A DNA stretch of 64,000 nucleotides from Pseudomonas mendocina. GTDB taxonomy: Bacteria > Pseudomonadota > Gammaproteobacteria > Pseudomonadales > Pseudomonadaceae. Positions 25,601-34,883 of the stretch are shown here, one piece after another. Under the pieces are notes generated by a model. The model ran no database searches, was not told the DNA's origin, and saw only the letters and a program-made list of their open reading frames with translations. Position numbers and translations under genes: made by a program. Position 1 is the stretch's first letter; each line of letters opens with the position of its first letter. The DNA lies in assembly GCA_037482215.1 (NCBI GenBank), contig CP148074.1, forward strand, positions 3,472,001 through 3,536,000. Direction: 5' to 3'.

Positions 25601-26914
25601 TCACGGCTCTTCAACGCCCGTGGTATCGCTGATCAGCGACTCCGGCCTCAATGGCGGTTGCGGCTGTGAGCGCAACTTAGCCACCTGACTGGCACTTACG
25701 CTGCCCGCCTGATTCCCCCAACTGGTGCGAATAAAGCTGACCACATCAGCCACCTGCTGGTCGGTCATGCGCCAGGCAAACGGCGGCATGGTGAAGGTCG
25801 ACGGTGCTGTGTGGGTTGCAGGCAAAGTCGCGCCATCCAGCACAATATGGATCAGCGACGTGGCATCTTCACTCTGCACCACCGGGTTGCCAGCCAGCGC
25901 CGGGAAGACACGCTGATAGCCCTTACCATCGGTGCGGTGACAGGCTGCGCAGCTGTCTACATACAGTGCCGCGCCGGTTTTGCTGTCATCCCCTGCCCAT
26001 AACGCGGTAGCGACTTTAGCGTCCTCTTTGAACGGTTGGTCATCATCGTTCACCGCAGGCAGGCTTTTCAGGTAACGAGCAATCGCGGTCAGGTCAGCGT
26101 CCGTCAGGTATTGCAGGCTGTGCACAACCACATCGCTCATGCCCCCGAACACAGCGCTCGTGTCGCTACGACCGGTCTTCATAAAGGCCACCAGTTGCTC
26201 TTCACTCCAACTGCCGAGGCCGTCCTTGTGATCGCCGCGCAGGCTCTTGGCGATCCAGCCTTCCAACGGCGCACTGCCGGACAGGAACTCATCACCGTCC
26301 GCATCGCTCAGGGCCTTCTCCTGCATGGTCAGCGCTCGTGGCGTGTGGCAGGCGCCGCAGTGTCCCAGCCCTTCGACCAGATAGGCTCCGCGCTCAATCA
26401 CTGTGTCTGTCCCTGCTGCCTCTGTGGCCTTGACCTCCGGGGCAAACAACCCACGCCAGATCGCCAGCGGCCAACGCATGCTCAGTGGCCAGGGGATGTC
26501 GCTCGCCTTGTTCTTTTGCTGAACGGGTTCTACGCCCTGCATAAAGTAGGCATACATCGCCTTCATATCGGCATCTGTCACTCGCGCATAGGACGGGTAA
26601 GGCATGGCCGGATACAGGGTGGTCCCGTCCTTGGCAATGCCCTGCCGCACTGCCCGCTCAAAGTCCTCGTAGCTGTATTCACCGATACCGGTGCTGTGGG
26701 GCGTGATATTGGTGGAATAGAGAATCCCGATGGGGGTTTCCATGGGCAGGCCACCGGCGAATGACTTGCCATCCTTAGCTGTATGACAGGCCACACAGTC
26801 ACCGGCACGGGCCAGGTATTCGCCCTGTTTGATCAAGTCAGCATCCGCCCCTTCAGCGGCGTACAGACAACCACTGGCGAGCAGGCCGAAGGCTGCAATC
26901 AACGTCGTTTTCAT
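25601..26914 (-). CDS. gluconate 2-dehydrogenase cytochrome c subunit (tri-haem)
   Basis: This 437-residue protein has a signal peptide (MKTTLIAAFGLLASGCLYA) and three c-type haem motifs, CVACH (40-44), CGACH (186-190) and CAACH (322-326). This is the domain count of the membrane-bound dehydrogenase cytochromes that pass electrons from a flavoprotein to ubiquinone. AAGGAG stands 7 bp before the ATG at 26914; an in-frame GTG two codons earlier is less likely. The flavoprotein and the small subunit are encoded directly upstream. With its location beside the ketogluconate genes, gluconate (to 2-ketogluconate) is the likely substrate, although the same family also serves other sugar acids and alcohols. 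Confidence 0.9.
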   Translation of the reverse strand: MKTTLIAAFGLLASGCLYAAEGADADLIKQGEYLARAGDCVACHTAKDGKSFAGGLPMETPIGILYSTNITPHSTGIGEYSYEDFERAVRQGIAKDGTTLYPAMPYPSYARVTDADMKAMYAYFMQGVEPVQQKNKASDIPWPLSMRWPLAIWRGLFAPEVKATEAAGTDTVIERGAYLVEGLGHCGACHTPRALTMQEKALSDADGDEFLSGSAPLEGWIAKSLRGDHKDGLGSWSEEQLVAFMKTGRSDTSAVFGGMSDVVVHSLQYLTDADLTAIARYLKSLPAVNDDDQPFKEDAKVATALWAGDDSKTGAALYVDSCAACHRTDGKGYQRVFPALAGNPVVQSEDATSLIHIVLDGATLPATHTAPSTFTMPPFAWRMTDQQVADVVSFIRTSWGNQAGSVSASQVAKLRSQPQPPLRPESLISDTTGVEEP

Positions 26915-26925
26915 GCGCACGCTCC

Positions 26926-28710
26926 TTATGCTTGCACCAGTGGGCCGGGGTTCTTCAGGTACTGCTCACGGATCGCCCGCGCCGACCAATAGGTCAGTGC
27001 AGCCAGCAAACCCGTTGGGTTGTAACCCAAGCCCTGCGGAAACGCAGAAGCACCTGGCACAAAGACGTTATGCACATCCCAGCTTTGCAGGTAACGGTTG
27101 AGCGCACTGGTTTTCGGGTCGGTGCCCATGATCGCGCCACCATTGAGGTGGGTGGTCTGGTAGCTGTTGGCATCGAAATGCGCGCCGTTGACCTTACTCG
27201 ACACACTGATGGCTTTCGGGCCCATGGTTTCTGCAACCTTTTGCAGGCGCTCAAGCATGAAGCGGTTCATCTTCACGTCATTGTCCTGCCAGTCGAAGGT
27301 CATGCGCAGCAACGGCAAGCCGTAGTTGTCGGTGTATTGCGGGTCGAGGTCGAGGTAATTGTCGCGGTAGGACTGATGCGCACCATGGGCATCCATCGAC
27401 AAGGTGTGGGTGTAACTCTCGGCCACGGCTGCTTTCCAGGCGCTGCCCCATTTCGGTGTACCCGGCGGAACTTTGAGGCCGGCGATGGGCTTGGTCCCAG
27501 CCTGGTTGACCCAGAACGGCGAGCCGCCGACAAAGCCGTGGGGGCCGTGGTCGAAGTTATCAGCGTTGAAATCATCCATACCGATACCGTTACCACCGGC
27601 ACCGATAAAGGGGTTGGTGTAGTGCGCGTCCGGTTTGAAGAAGGCGGTCACGGTGGACATGTTCTGGTAGGCGAAATTGCGCCCTACCACGCCTTCATTG
27701 GTCACTGGATCGTACGGCTTACCGATGCCGGACAGCAGCATCAGACGCACGTTGTTGAACTGAAACGCGGCCAGAATCACCAGATCAGCCGGCTGCTCGA
27801 TCTTGTGTCCCTGACTGTCGACATAGGTCACGCCGGTGGCTTGTGTCTTCGAGTCGTCCAGATTGACCTTCAGCACATGGGCGTTATTGCGCAGCTCGAA
27901 GTTAGAGGCCTGGCGCAGCGCGGGCAGGATGTTCACGTTGGGCGATGCCTTGGAGTACATATAGCAGGCATAGCCGCTGCAATAACCGCAGAAGTTACAC
28001 GGCCCCATCTGCGCGCCGTAGGGGTTGGTGTACGGCCCAGAGGTGTTGGCCGAGGGCAGGTTATACGGGTGATAGCCCAGCTCAGTGGCAGCCTTGGCGA
28101 ACAGCTGTGCGGAGACGGTGTTCTTCTGCGCCACCAGCGGGAAGTCATCACTGCGGTCGGCTGCAAACGGGTTGCCGCCCTTGTCACGCCCAACCACTTC
28201 CCCCTTGATCGACCAAGCAGTACCGGAGGTGCCGAAGACCTTTTCGGCAAAGTCGAAGTACGGCTCCAGCTCTTCATAGCTGACGCCGAAATCCTGAATG
28301 GTCATGTTCTCCGGAATGAAATTCTTGCCATAACGCTCTTCGTAATGGCTGCGCATACGCAGTTCCATCGGATCAACACGGAAGTGAACACCCGACCAGT
28401 GTAGGCCTGCGCCTCCCGTACCGGTGCCGGGCAAGAAGGCGCCGAATTGACGATACGGCACTGCCACGTCGTTGCGGGTATGGCGCAGGGTGACGGTCTC
28501 GCAGGAGATGTCCATAAACAGTTTCTTGCGCGAGTTATAGGTCAGCTCATCCATGGTCTGTGGATAAACGCCATCAGGATAGGTGTCCCGTGCAGGGCCT
28601 CGCTCCAGCGCCAGCACCTGCAATCCGGCCTCGGTCAGTTCCTTGGCCATAATGGCGCCCGCCCAGCCGAAACCGACGATAACCACATCCACTTTTTTCG
28701 CTACGCGCAT
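26926..28710 (-). CDS. gluconate 2-dehydrogenase flavoprotein subunit (GMC oxidoreductase)
   Basis: This 594-residue GMC-family protein has the N-terminal FAD-binding motif VDVVIVGFGWAGAIMAKEL (GxGxxG). GTGTGGAGLHWSGVHFR, the Cys-rich CNFCGYCSGYACY segment and the C-terminal TTHLNGGAIMGTDP with the catalytic His region follow. These are features of the membrane-bound gluconate dehydrogenase large subunit. It oxidises its substrate in the periplasm and hands electrons to the tri-haem cytochrome. It is probably exported together with the Tat-signal-bearing small subunit, since it has no signal of its own. It lies 3 bp after the small subunit gene and 11 bp before the cytochrome gene. Confidence 0.92.
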   Translation of the reverse strand: MRVAKKVDVVIVGFGWAGAIMAKELTEAGLQVLALERGPARDTYPDGVYPQTMDELTYNSRKKLFMDISCETVTLRHTRNDVAVPYRQFGAFLPGTGTGGAGLHWSGVHFRVDPMELRMRSHYEERYGKNFIPENMTIQDFGVSYEELEPYFDFAEKVFGTSGTAWSIKGEVVGRDKGGNPFAADRSDDFPLVAQKNTVSAQLFAKAATELGYHPYNLPSANTSGPYTNPYGAQMGPCNFCGYCSGYACYMYSKASPNVNILPALRQASNFELRNNAHVLKVNLDDSKTQATGVTYVDSQGHKIEQPADLVILAAFQFNNVRLMLLSGIGKPYDPVTNEGVVGRNFAYQNMSTVTAFFKPDAHYTNPFIGAGGNGIGMDDFNADNFDHGPHGFVGGSPFWVNQAGTKPIAGLKVPPGTPKWGSAWKAAVAESYTHTLSMDAHGAHQSYRDNYLDLDPQYTDNYGLPLLRMTFDWQDNDVKMNRFMLERLQKVAETMGPKAISVSSKVNGAHFDANSYQTTHLNGGAIMGTDPKTSALNRYLQSWDVHNVFVPGASAFPQGLGYNPTGLLAALTYWSARAIREQYLKNPGPLVQA

Positions 28711-28713
28711 GAC

Positions 28714-29448
28714 TCAACCTCGCTCGCCGCTGATGGAAACAGGCGGGAAGGCATAACGCTCATCACGCTCAACCCAATCCATAAAATCAGCTCGGGCCCC
28801 GGGGAAGCCAATCAGCTTCCAGCCTGCCAGCCCCTGATTACCGCCATGGATCGGATCACTAAAAAAGCCCTCACACGTGTTGCTCCACAACATCGCGAAG
28901 AAGGTCGTAGCGGGTACGGACTCGAACGCTGCCTTGCCGCTGTCAAAGTCCTGCAATGCCTGCTCTTGCTTGACTTGATCCAACTCGGCAAACGCTTTGC
29001 CCCACTGTTTCTGGCAATAGGCATTGGCCTCCTCAATTCCCAGGCGATACACCTCTTGCGGGCTGAGTTTCAGCTGATAGCCCAGCTCCTTCGGTGCATC
29101 GGGTTGGAAAGGCCCCTGCATGTACCACAGCCCACCACTGCCATAGCGGGTGTTGAGCTGGCGGTCGATAAACTCCGGCACACCGCTGTCTGCCGCACCG
29201 GGCCCCATGTTGTCCGTTGGAATCAGGCGTGCCACAGCGGCAGTCACAAATGCCAATTCTTCGGCTGTGAAATAACTCGGTGTATACGCCTGTGCTTTGG
29301 CAGGGGCTGCAACTGCAGATTCAGGTTGAGCCAAAATGGCAGAAGCAACCCCAGTCGTGGCAAGCGCCGCCACAGGGATCAGCCCCAGGGAATGACGCAA
29401 AAACTCTCGGCGCGCCGGATACGTGTTATCGGATGTCTCCTTGGACAT
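28714..29448 (-). CDS. gluconate 2-dehydrogenase subunit 3 (Tat-exported)
   Basis: This 244-residue protein starts with a twin-arginine signal (ARREFLRHSLGLIPVAALATTGVASAILA). The subunit 3 domain follows, with FTAEELAFVTAAVARLIPTDNMGPGAADSGVPEFIDRQL and GFFSDPIHGGNQGLAGWKLIGFPG. It is the small partner of the GMC flavoprotein and probably carries it across the membrane by the Tat route. The start at 29448 has GAGAGG upstream. It is the first gene of the three-gene dehydrogenase unit, 164 bp downstream of kguD. Confidence 0.92.
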   Translation of the reverse strand: MSKETSDNTYPARREFLRHSLGLIPVAALATTGVASAILAQPESAVAAPAKAQAYTPSYFTAEELAFVTAAVARLIPTDNMGPGAADSGVPEFIDRQLNTRYGSGGLWYMQGPFQPDAPKELGYQLKLSPQEVYRLGIEEANAYCQKQWGKAFAELDQVKQEQALQDFDSGKAAFESVPATTFFAMLWSNTCEGFFSDPIHGGNQGLAGWKLIGFPGARADFMDWVERDERYAFPPVSISGERG

Positions 29449-29544
29449 GGCAGGTGCCTCTCCTTGCAACAAGCTTCATCAGGTCAATGCAGTATGGCCC
29501 CATTTTTCCAGGGGGCTCTCGGGATAGACCGGTGTTATGGACGG

Positions 29545-29574
29545 CTGTTCCTGAACAAATCTCTCAGGAAACAG
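29545..29574 (-). terminator. hairpin between kguD and the gluconate dehydrogenase genes
   Basis: TTCCTGA and TCAGGAA (29548-29554 and 29564-29570), extendable with one bulge to CTGTT/AACAG, form a hairpin in the 164-bp gap. It may end or attenuate kgu transcription. No long T-run follows, so strength is uncertain. Confidence 0.4.
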
Positions 29575-29612
29575 CGCAGTGGCTAACGACGAGCCGTTAT
29601 GGCGTGTCAGCC

Positions 29613-30578
29613 TTATGGATTGACCAGATTGGCCGGGCGCTGCCCTGCCAGTGCAGCCAACAAATTGTCCACGGCACAGCGAGCCATGGCTTCGCGGGTT
29701 TCCTCTGTGGCTGAGCCGATGTGCGGAGTCAGCACTAGGTTCTCCAGCTGCAACAGCGGTGAATCCATCGGCAATGGCTCTTTAACCATCACATCAAGCC
29801 CGGCGCCGCGAATGCGTTTGTGCTTGAGTGCATCGACCAGCGCCGCTTCATCCACAACCCGACCACGGGCGATATTCACCAGAATGGCTGAGGGCTTCAT
29901 CAACGCCAGCTCAGCAGCGCCTATCAGGTTCTCCGTAGCCGCACTGAGCGGCACGGTCAGGCAGACGAAATCCGACTCCGCCAACAGCGCCCGCAAACTG
30001 CGGTAGCCCGCCCCATAACGCTGTTCGACTTCCGGGCGCGGGTTGCGGCTGTGATAGAGCACCTGCATGCCGAAGCCCGCCGCTGCACGTCGGGCCAACG
30101 CTTCACCGACGCGGCCCATGCCGATAATGCCCAAGGTCTTGCCCTGTACATCGCAGCCAAAGTGGGCTGGCCCGATAGAAGCTTTCCAGTGGCCGGCACG
30201 TATCCAGCCATCCAGCTCCACGACCCGGCGAGCGCAGGCCAGAATCAAGGCAAAGCCCGTGTCGGCGGTGGTTTCTGTGAGCACGTCCGGTGTATTGGTC
30301 AGCATCACACCACGCCGGTTAAAGGCCTCTATGTCGTAGTTATCCACCCCGACCGACACGCTGGATACCACTTCCAGCTGCGGCGCCAGCGCCAGCAGGC
30401 TGTCATCCAGCCGCATGCTGGCCCCCAACAAACCGTGGGCAGTAGGCAGGGCTGCGTGCAGCGCCGCTTTACCCACGCCCGCCGGATCATCTATCAGGGT
30501 TACATCGACCTGCTCCTGCAAGCGCGCCATCAACACATCTGAAAGGCGCTTATAAAGAACGACTGACTTCTTCATCAC
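29613..30578 (-). CDS. kguD: 2-ketogluconate-6-phosphate reductase KguD (D-2-hydroxyacid dehydrogenase family)
   Basis: This 321-residue D-isomer-specific 2-hydroxyacid dehydrogenase has the NAD(P) motif GKTLGIIGMGRVGEALARRAA, the Arg-bearing VNIARGRVVDEAALVDAL, and the catalytic His in LTPHIGSATEETREAM. It begins 6 bp after kguT. In Pseudomonas, KguD reduces 2-keto-6-phosphogluconate to 6-phosphogluconate, which enters the Entner-Doudoroff route. The assignment relies on the gene order kguE-kguK-kguT-kguD next to ptxS; by sequence alone it could be a glyoxylate/hydroxypyruvate reductase. Confidence 0.9.
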   Translation of the reverse strand: MMKKSVVLYKRLSDVLMARLQEQVDVTLIDDPAGVGKAALHAALPTAHGLLGASMRLDDSLLALAPQLEVVSSVSVGVDNYDIEAFNRRGVMLTNTPDVLTETTADTGFALILACARRVVELDGWIRAGHWKASIGPAHFGCDVQGKTLGIIGMGRVGEALARRAAAGFGMQVLYHSRNPRPEVEQRYGAGYRSLRALLAESDFVCLTVPLSAATENLIGAAELALMKPSAILVNIARGRVVDEAALVDALKHKRIRGAGLDVMVKEPLPMDSPLLQLENLVLTPHIGSATEETREAMARCAVDNLLAALAGQRPANLVNP

Positions 30579-30584
30579 ACATCC

Positions 30585-31862
30585 CTAGTGGTTAGTCGCC
30601 AAACGCGGCTGGCGCGTCGGCTGTAGCGGATTGAGCATGGCGGTCAATGCCACCGCCAGCAGCAACGCCCCGCACATAAACAAATAGGACGCTCCCGGCC
30701 CTCCGGTGGCTCCGTTGAGGTAGCCCACCAGCCATGAGCCAGAGAACGAGCCCAAGGCGCCCATGCTGTTAATCAGCGCCATGGCACCGCCTGATACGTT
30801 GCTCGGCAGCAACTCAGGCACGATTGCAAAGAACGGCCCATACGGGGCGTACATGCATGCACCGGCCACCACCAATAGCGCATAGGACCACCAGAAGTGA
30901 TCACTGCCCAGCGCATAGGAACCGTAAAAGGCTAACGCTGCGATCAGCAAGGGCGGCCAGACAAAACGCTTACGCTTCTGAATTTTGTCCGATGCCCAAG
31001 ACACTCCCAACATCGCCAGCACTGCGCAGAGATACGGCAGAGCGGACAACCAGCCAGCGGTAACGATATCCAGCCCCGCCGCATCCTTGAGAATCGACGG
31101 CAGCCACAGCACAAAACCGTATACGCCGATGCTCCAGCAGAAGTACTGCAACGACAGAATGATCACCGTTGGTGAGCGGAATGCCTCGCGGTAATTCTTC
31201 ACCGGCTTGATGCCTTGCTGCTCAGCGGCCAACGCATTCTCCAGCGCCTGCTTTTCGTCGCTGTTTAGCCACTTGGCCTGGGCCGGACGATCATCCGCCA
31301 GGCGCCACCAGATGAAAGCCCAGAGAATGGCCGGTGCCCCTTCGATGATGAACATCCAGCGCCAGTTGAACTGCTCGATCAGATAACCCGACACCACCGA
31401 CATCCACAGGATCGTCACCGGGTTGCCCAGCAGCAAAAAGGTGTTGGCCCGCGAGCGCTCGGCACGGGTAAACCAATGGCACAGGTAGATCAGCATGGCG
31501 GGCATTACCGCAGCCTCGACTACACCCAGCAGAAATCGAATGATGACCAGCCAATAAACCTGATGCACCACGCCGGTCAGTGTGGCCAGGCTGCCCCACA
31601 AAATCAGGCTCCAGAAGATCAGGGTTTTGACACTGCGCTTTTCGGCGTAAATAGCCCCAGGCACCTGAAAGAAGAAGTAACCGAGGAAGAACAACGCACC
31701 CAGCAGAGACGATAAGCCGGGGGTGATATTAAGGTCTTCAGCCATGCCCGAGGCAGCGGCAAAGCCATAGTTAGCCCGATCCAAATAGGCCAAGCTGTAG
31801 GTGATAAAAACGATTGGCAGGATGTACCACCAACGGCGTGCGGCGAGTGATGAGTTTTGCAT
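30585..31862 (-). CDS. kguT: 2-ketogluconate MFS transporter KguT
   Basis: This 425-residue major facilitator protein has about 12 membrane segments and the anion:cation symporter family look: WWYILPIVFITYSLAYLDRANYGFA, GYFFFQVPGAIYAEKRSVKT, LGVVEAAVMPAMLIYLCHWFTRAERSRAN. A central loop of about 60 residues separates the halves. It would import 2-ketogluconate with protons. It sits between kguK (56 bp upstream) and kguD (6 bp downstream). Confidence 0.92.
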   Translation of the reverse strand: MQNSSLAARRWWYILPIVFITYSLAYLDRANYGFAAASGMAEDLNITPGLSSLLGALFFLGYFFFQVPGAIYAEKRSVKTLIFWSLILWGSLATLTGVVHQVYWLVIIRFLLGVVEAAVMPAMLIYLCHWFTRAERSRANTFLLLGNPVTILWMSVVSGYLIEQFNWRWMFIIEGAPAILWAFIWWRLADDRPAQAKWLNSDEKQALENALAAEQQGIKPVKNYREAFRSPTVIILSLQYFCWSIGVYGFVLWLPSILKDAAGLDIVTAGWLSALPYLCAVLAMLGVSWASDKIQKRKRFVWPPLLIAALAFYGSYALGSDHFWWSYALLVVAGACMYAPYGPFFAIVPELLPSNVSGGAMALINSMGALGSFSGSWLVGYLNGATGGPGASYLFMCGALLLAVALTAMLNPLQPTRQPRLATNH

Positions 31863-31918
31863 CAGAGCTCTCCTGGCATTTTTCTTGTTGTTCCATCAGG
31901 ACCGGTCAAACCGGCTAT

Positions 31919-32878
31919 TTAGATTGAGCGTTGCAACTGCGTTTCATAGCTAATCAACTCTGCCCGCTGTGGCAGCCCTTCCATATCCCCGCGGCTCTGC
32001 ACGGCACGGCAGCCGCACCAGTTACCACGGTCCACGGCATACTCCAGAGGCAGACCCTGCAGCAGCGCGCTGATAACACCCACAGCAAAAGCATCACCAG
32101 CTCCGACGGTATCCACCACCTGCGCAACCGGATGCCCTGGCACAACACCGTGACGGCCCAATGCGTCCTGCCAGTAAGCGCCCTCTGGCCCGAGTTTGAT
32201 GGCCACCTTCTTCACACCGCGCTCCAGGTAAAATTCGGCAATCTCTTGCGGTGACTCAAAACCAGTGAGCAAGCGCCCTTCCTCCAGCCCTGGCAGCAGC
32301 CAGTCCGCCTTGAAGGCAAGTGAGTTGATCGCCTCCACCATCGTGGCCTCATCCGGCCACAGCGACGGCCGCAGGTTAGGATCAAATGAAATCGTGCGCC
32401 CAGCTGCGCGCATCGCATCCACCAATTGATGGGACAGTTCCTGGCAACTGGCCGACAGCGCAGGCGGAATGCCTGTGGCATGCAGATGACGCACCTGCAA
32501 CAGTTCCGGGCTGATCAGCGCAGGCGACATACGACTGGCCGCTGAGCCACGGCGGAAATACTCCACCTGCGGATCGCTGCCATCATCACAGCGTTGCTTG
32601 AGCTGCCAGCCAGTGGGGTATTCTGGGTCGACTTCGACCTTGGAGCAGTCAAGTCCTTCACTGCGCAGCGTGTCGACCACAAACTGCCCCAGCGAGTCAT
32701 TACCAACGCGACTCAGCCAGTTGACCTTAAGCCCCAGCCTGCGCAAGCCAATGGCGACATTGCTGTCAGCACCTGCAATACGCTTACCGAAGCGCTCAAC
32801 ATAAGCCAGAGGTCCCGGATACTCAGCCGCAAACATGGCCATGGTTTCACCAAAACACAGCACATCATGTTTAAACAT
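31919..32878 (-). CDS. kguK: 2-ketogluconate kinase KguK (PfkB family)
   Basis: This 319-residue PfkB/ribokinase-family protein has the N-terminal GETMAMFAAEYPG and GKRIAGADSNVAIGLRRLG, and the C-terminal DTVGAGDAFAVGVISALLQG with the catalytic Asp and anion hole. It phosphorylates 2-ketogluconate to the 6-phosphate; a 2-keto-3-deoxygluconate kinase would look similar, but the neighbours favour KguK. The start overlaps the end of kguE by 8 bp, indicating translational coupling. Confidence 0.9.
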   Translation of the reverse strand: MFKHDVLCFGETMAMFAAEYPGPLAYVERFGKRIAGADSNVAIGLRRLGLKVNWLSRVGNDSLGQFVVDTLRSEGLDCSKVEVDPEYPTGWQLKQRCDDGSDPQVEYFRRGSAASRMSPALISPELLQVRHLHATGIPPALSASCQELSHQLVDAMRAAGRTISFDPNLRPSLWPDEATMVEAINSLAFKADWLLPGLEEGRLLTGFESPQEIAEFYLERGVKKVAIKLGPEGAYWQDALGRHGVVPGHPVAQVVDTVGAGDAFAVGVISALLQGLPLEYAVDRGNWCGCRAVQSRGDMEGLPQRAELISYETQLQRSI

Positions 32879-33641
32879 GGCTCACCTGCTTATTCAGTTC
32901 TGCCAGTTGTGTAACTTGCTGGCGGGTTATAGCGGGCAGGTTGGTACCCGCCAGTGGGTATTCAATGGCCAGCGGCACACGCGTTTGAAAATGCCGCAGC
33001 AGCTCACGCCATTGGTCAAGATCACGCTCTTGCGGAGGTATCGCCACCAGGCGACCATCCTCGCGGCGTTTAACCGCCTTGCAGTGCACATAGCGCACCC
33101 AGCGGCCCAAGCGTTGGGCGGCGTGCTCAGGGGACTCGCCCTGCCACTGCCAGTTACCGATATCAAAGGTCATGCCCGGTGCAACACCCTGCTGTTGCGC
33201 CGCCTCAAAGAAGCCCAGCAGCCGCTCAAGACTGCCGCCCTGCGGGGTCTGATCGTTCTCTACATACAACTCTGGGCCCTGCTCCAGCAGTGGCTTTAAC
33301 GCCTGAAGATCACATTCCGCCCGCCAGTGCCCAAGTGACACCTTCAACGCCACTGCGCCCATGTCCCTGGCCAGCTGCATGCGTTCCATCACTTGCGGCT
33401 CCAGTTGACCATCTTCACGCCACAGCTCCAGCGGGCAGGAGTACAGCTGCTGCAAGCCATAAGCATCGGCCAGGCTGCTGAGCATCGCAGCCTCTGGCTT
33501 GCGGCTGAACAGCTCTTCACGCCACTCCACGCGGCTGGCTCCAGACACCGCAACCAGGGGGATATAAACGACCTGACCGCGCTCCAGGACGGCATCAGCG
33601 CCAAAGCTGGAAAGGCTGATGGAGACTGGATGTGACTGCAT
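32871..33641 (-). CDS. kguE: KguE-like sugar phosphate isomerase/epimerase family protein
   Basis: This 256-residue protein has the AP endonuclease family 2/xylose isomerase-like TIM-barrel look: VSISLSSFGADAVLERGQ, GAVALKVSLGHW, LYVENDQTPQGG, PGMTFDIGNWQW, VRYVHCKAVKRR and PLAIEYPLAG, with the Glu, Asp and His metal ligands typical of the family. KguE is the first gene of the Pseudomonas kgu operon; its precise reaction is not well defined. The start at 33641 has AAGGA 8 bp upstream and is preferred over 33662. A PtxS-type operator lies 22 bp further upstream. Confidence 0.88.
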   Translation of the reverse strand: MQSHPVSISLSSFGADAVLERGQVVYIPLVAVSGASRVEWREELFSRKPEAAMLSSLADAYGLQQLYSCPLELWREDGQLEPQVMERMQLARDMGAVALKVSLGHWRAECDLQALKPLLEQGPELYVENDQTPQGGSLERLLGFFEAAQQQGVAPGMTFDIGNWQWQGESPEHAAQRLGRWVRYVHCKAVKRREDGRLVAIPPQERDLDQWRELLRHFQTRVPLAIEYPLAGTNLPAITRQQVTQLAELNKQVSHV

Positions 33642-33663
33642 GATTGACGTCCTTGTTAGCAAA

Positions 33664-33677
33664 TGAAACCGGTTTCA
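33664..33677. promoter_or_regulatory. PtxS operator upstream of kguE
   Basis: TGAAACCGGTTTCA is a perfect 14-bp palindrome identical to the known PtxS operator of Pseudomonas. It lies between kguE and ptxS, where a repressor could control the kgu operon until 2-ketogluconate is present. Confidence 0.9.
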
Positions 33678-33714
33678 TTTTGAGGTAAAAAACAACTCGA
33701 ATTGACACGCGCTA

Positions 33715-34737
33715 TTAAGCGCGAAGTCGGGTCGAGCCCCGGGGAATAAGGTGGGCAGGTAAGTCCAGCCGTCGTGGCGGTTGAGTACTGCCTTGCAGGC
33801 GCTCCAGCAGGCAATTAAAGGCGGCTGCGCCAATCTCTTCGGTGGGCTGAGCCAACGCGCTGATCCCGCTGCCCACCAGCGGATACCAGTCCAATTCGTC
33901 GATGGCCAACAAGCCAACGTCTTCAAACAACGGCTCTGAGCGACCGTGCAGAACCTGCATCACTTGCAGGGAAGCAACACCATTACAGGCCAGCAACGCC
34001 TTAGGGCCGTGCCCACTTGCGGCCATAAACGTATGAATGCGTTGCGCGAGGTCATCTCCGGTTTCCAGCACCTGACCGCGCAGACCATCACGGCGAGCTG
34101 CTGAAGCCATAAAGGCCTCTACCCGCTCATGCCGTGAACTGGTGCCATCCAGCGGTTCAGTCACCGCCAAAATGTCGCTATAGCCGTTGCCTTGCAGATG
34201 ATCCAGTGCCTGCTCGATAGTCTTGCGGTTATCCAAACCGACCATGTCCACCTGCAATTCGGTTACTTGCCGGTCAACCAGCACCATGGGCAACTCACGG
34301 GCCAAACTCGCCAGCTCACGCGCCTGATGGCCGAGGGTATGCACGATCAGCCCGTCAATGTTGTAGGACTGCAAAGCCTGCAGCTGAGCCTTCTCAAGGT
34401 CATCGTCACAGGCGGTGTTGCACACCACCAGGCTGTAGCCTTGCTGGCGGCAAGCGGTTTCGACGCCATGCATCACGGCAACGGAATAGGGATTGCGGAT
34501 ATCGGCCAAGAGCAGGCCAATCAGACCGGTACGCCCGCGTTTCAGAGCGCTGGCCATACGGTTGGGGCGGTAACCCAAACGCTCAACAACCGCCTCAATG
34601 CGCTGAGCGGTAGCCTCAGCCAGCAGTTGCCGGTCTTCGCCCATAAAGCGCGATACCGTAGCCTTGGAGACTCCGGCGGCTTTGGCCACTTCACTGATCG
34701 TGACGCGGGCGCGAGTAGGTAAAAGATCCTTATTCAC
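33715..34737 (-). CDS. ptxS: LacI-family repressor PtxS
   Basis: This 340-residue LacI/GalR regulator has an N-terminal helix-turn-helix (VTISEVAKAAGVSKATVSRFM), a hinge region (GYRPNRMASALKRGRTGLIGLLLADIRNP) and a periplasmic-binding-like effector domain. Its position next to kguE and the two matching palindromes identify it as PtxS, which in Pseudomonas binds 2-ketogluconate and then releases its operators. It is read in the same direction as the kgu genes, with the kguE operator between them and another operator before its own start. Confidence 0.93.
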   Translation of the reverse strand: MNKDLLPTRARVTISEVAKAAGVSKATVSRFMGEDRQLLAEATAQRIEAVVERLGYRPNRMASALKRGRTGLIGLLLADIRNPYSVAVMHGVETACRQQGYSLVVCNTACDDDLEKAQLQALQSYNIDGLIVHTLGHQARELASLARELPMVLVDRQVTELQVDMVGLDNRKTIEQALDHLQGNGYSDILAVTEPLDGTSSRHERVEAFMASAARRDGLRGQVLETGDDLAQRIHTFMAASGHGPKALLACNGVASLQVMQVLHGRSEPLFEDVGLLAIDELDWYPLVGSGISALAQPTEEIGAAAFNCLLERLQGSTQPPRRLDLPAHLIPRGSTRLRA

Positions 34738-34775
34738 CCCAATTCCTTTTTTGTTTGAGCTTGGCTGGGCGTTAA

Positions 34776-34804
34776 TGAAAACGGTTTCAATGAAAACGCT
34801 TCGT
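34776..34804. promoter_or_regulatory. PtxS operator(s) upstream of ptxS
   Basis: TGAAAACGGTTTCA at 34776-34789 differs from the kguE operator at one position. It is followed at once by a second, poorer copy, TGAAAACGCTTCG, at 34791. The pair lies about 40-65 bp before the ptxS start and would allow autoregulation. Confidence 0.8.
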
Positions 34805-34883
34805 CACTCAATCGTCAAGTCTCCCTTTGTCGGATGACCCTACAAGCCCCCAATGACGAAAGAATCTGAGCAGACACAAATCC

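Noticed and set aside
26932..28404. A 490-residue open frame opposite the gluconate dehydrogenase flavoprotein
   Set aside because: It is the mirror of a clear GMC oxidoreductase gene and shows no recognisable domain or ribosome binding site.
28447..29586. A 379-residue open frame opposite the flavoprotein start and subunit 3
   Set aside because: It overlaps two well-supported genes on the other strand and has no domain I recognise.
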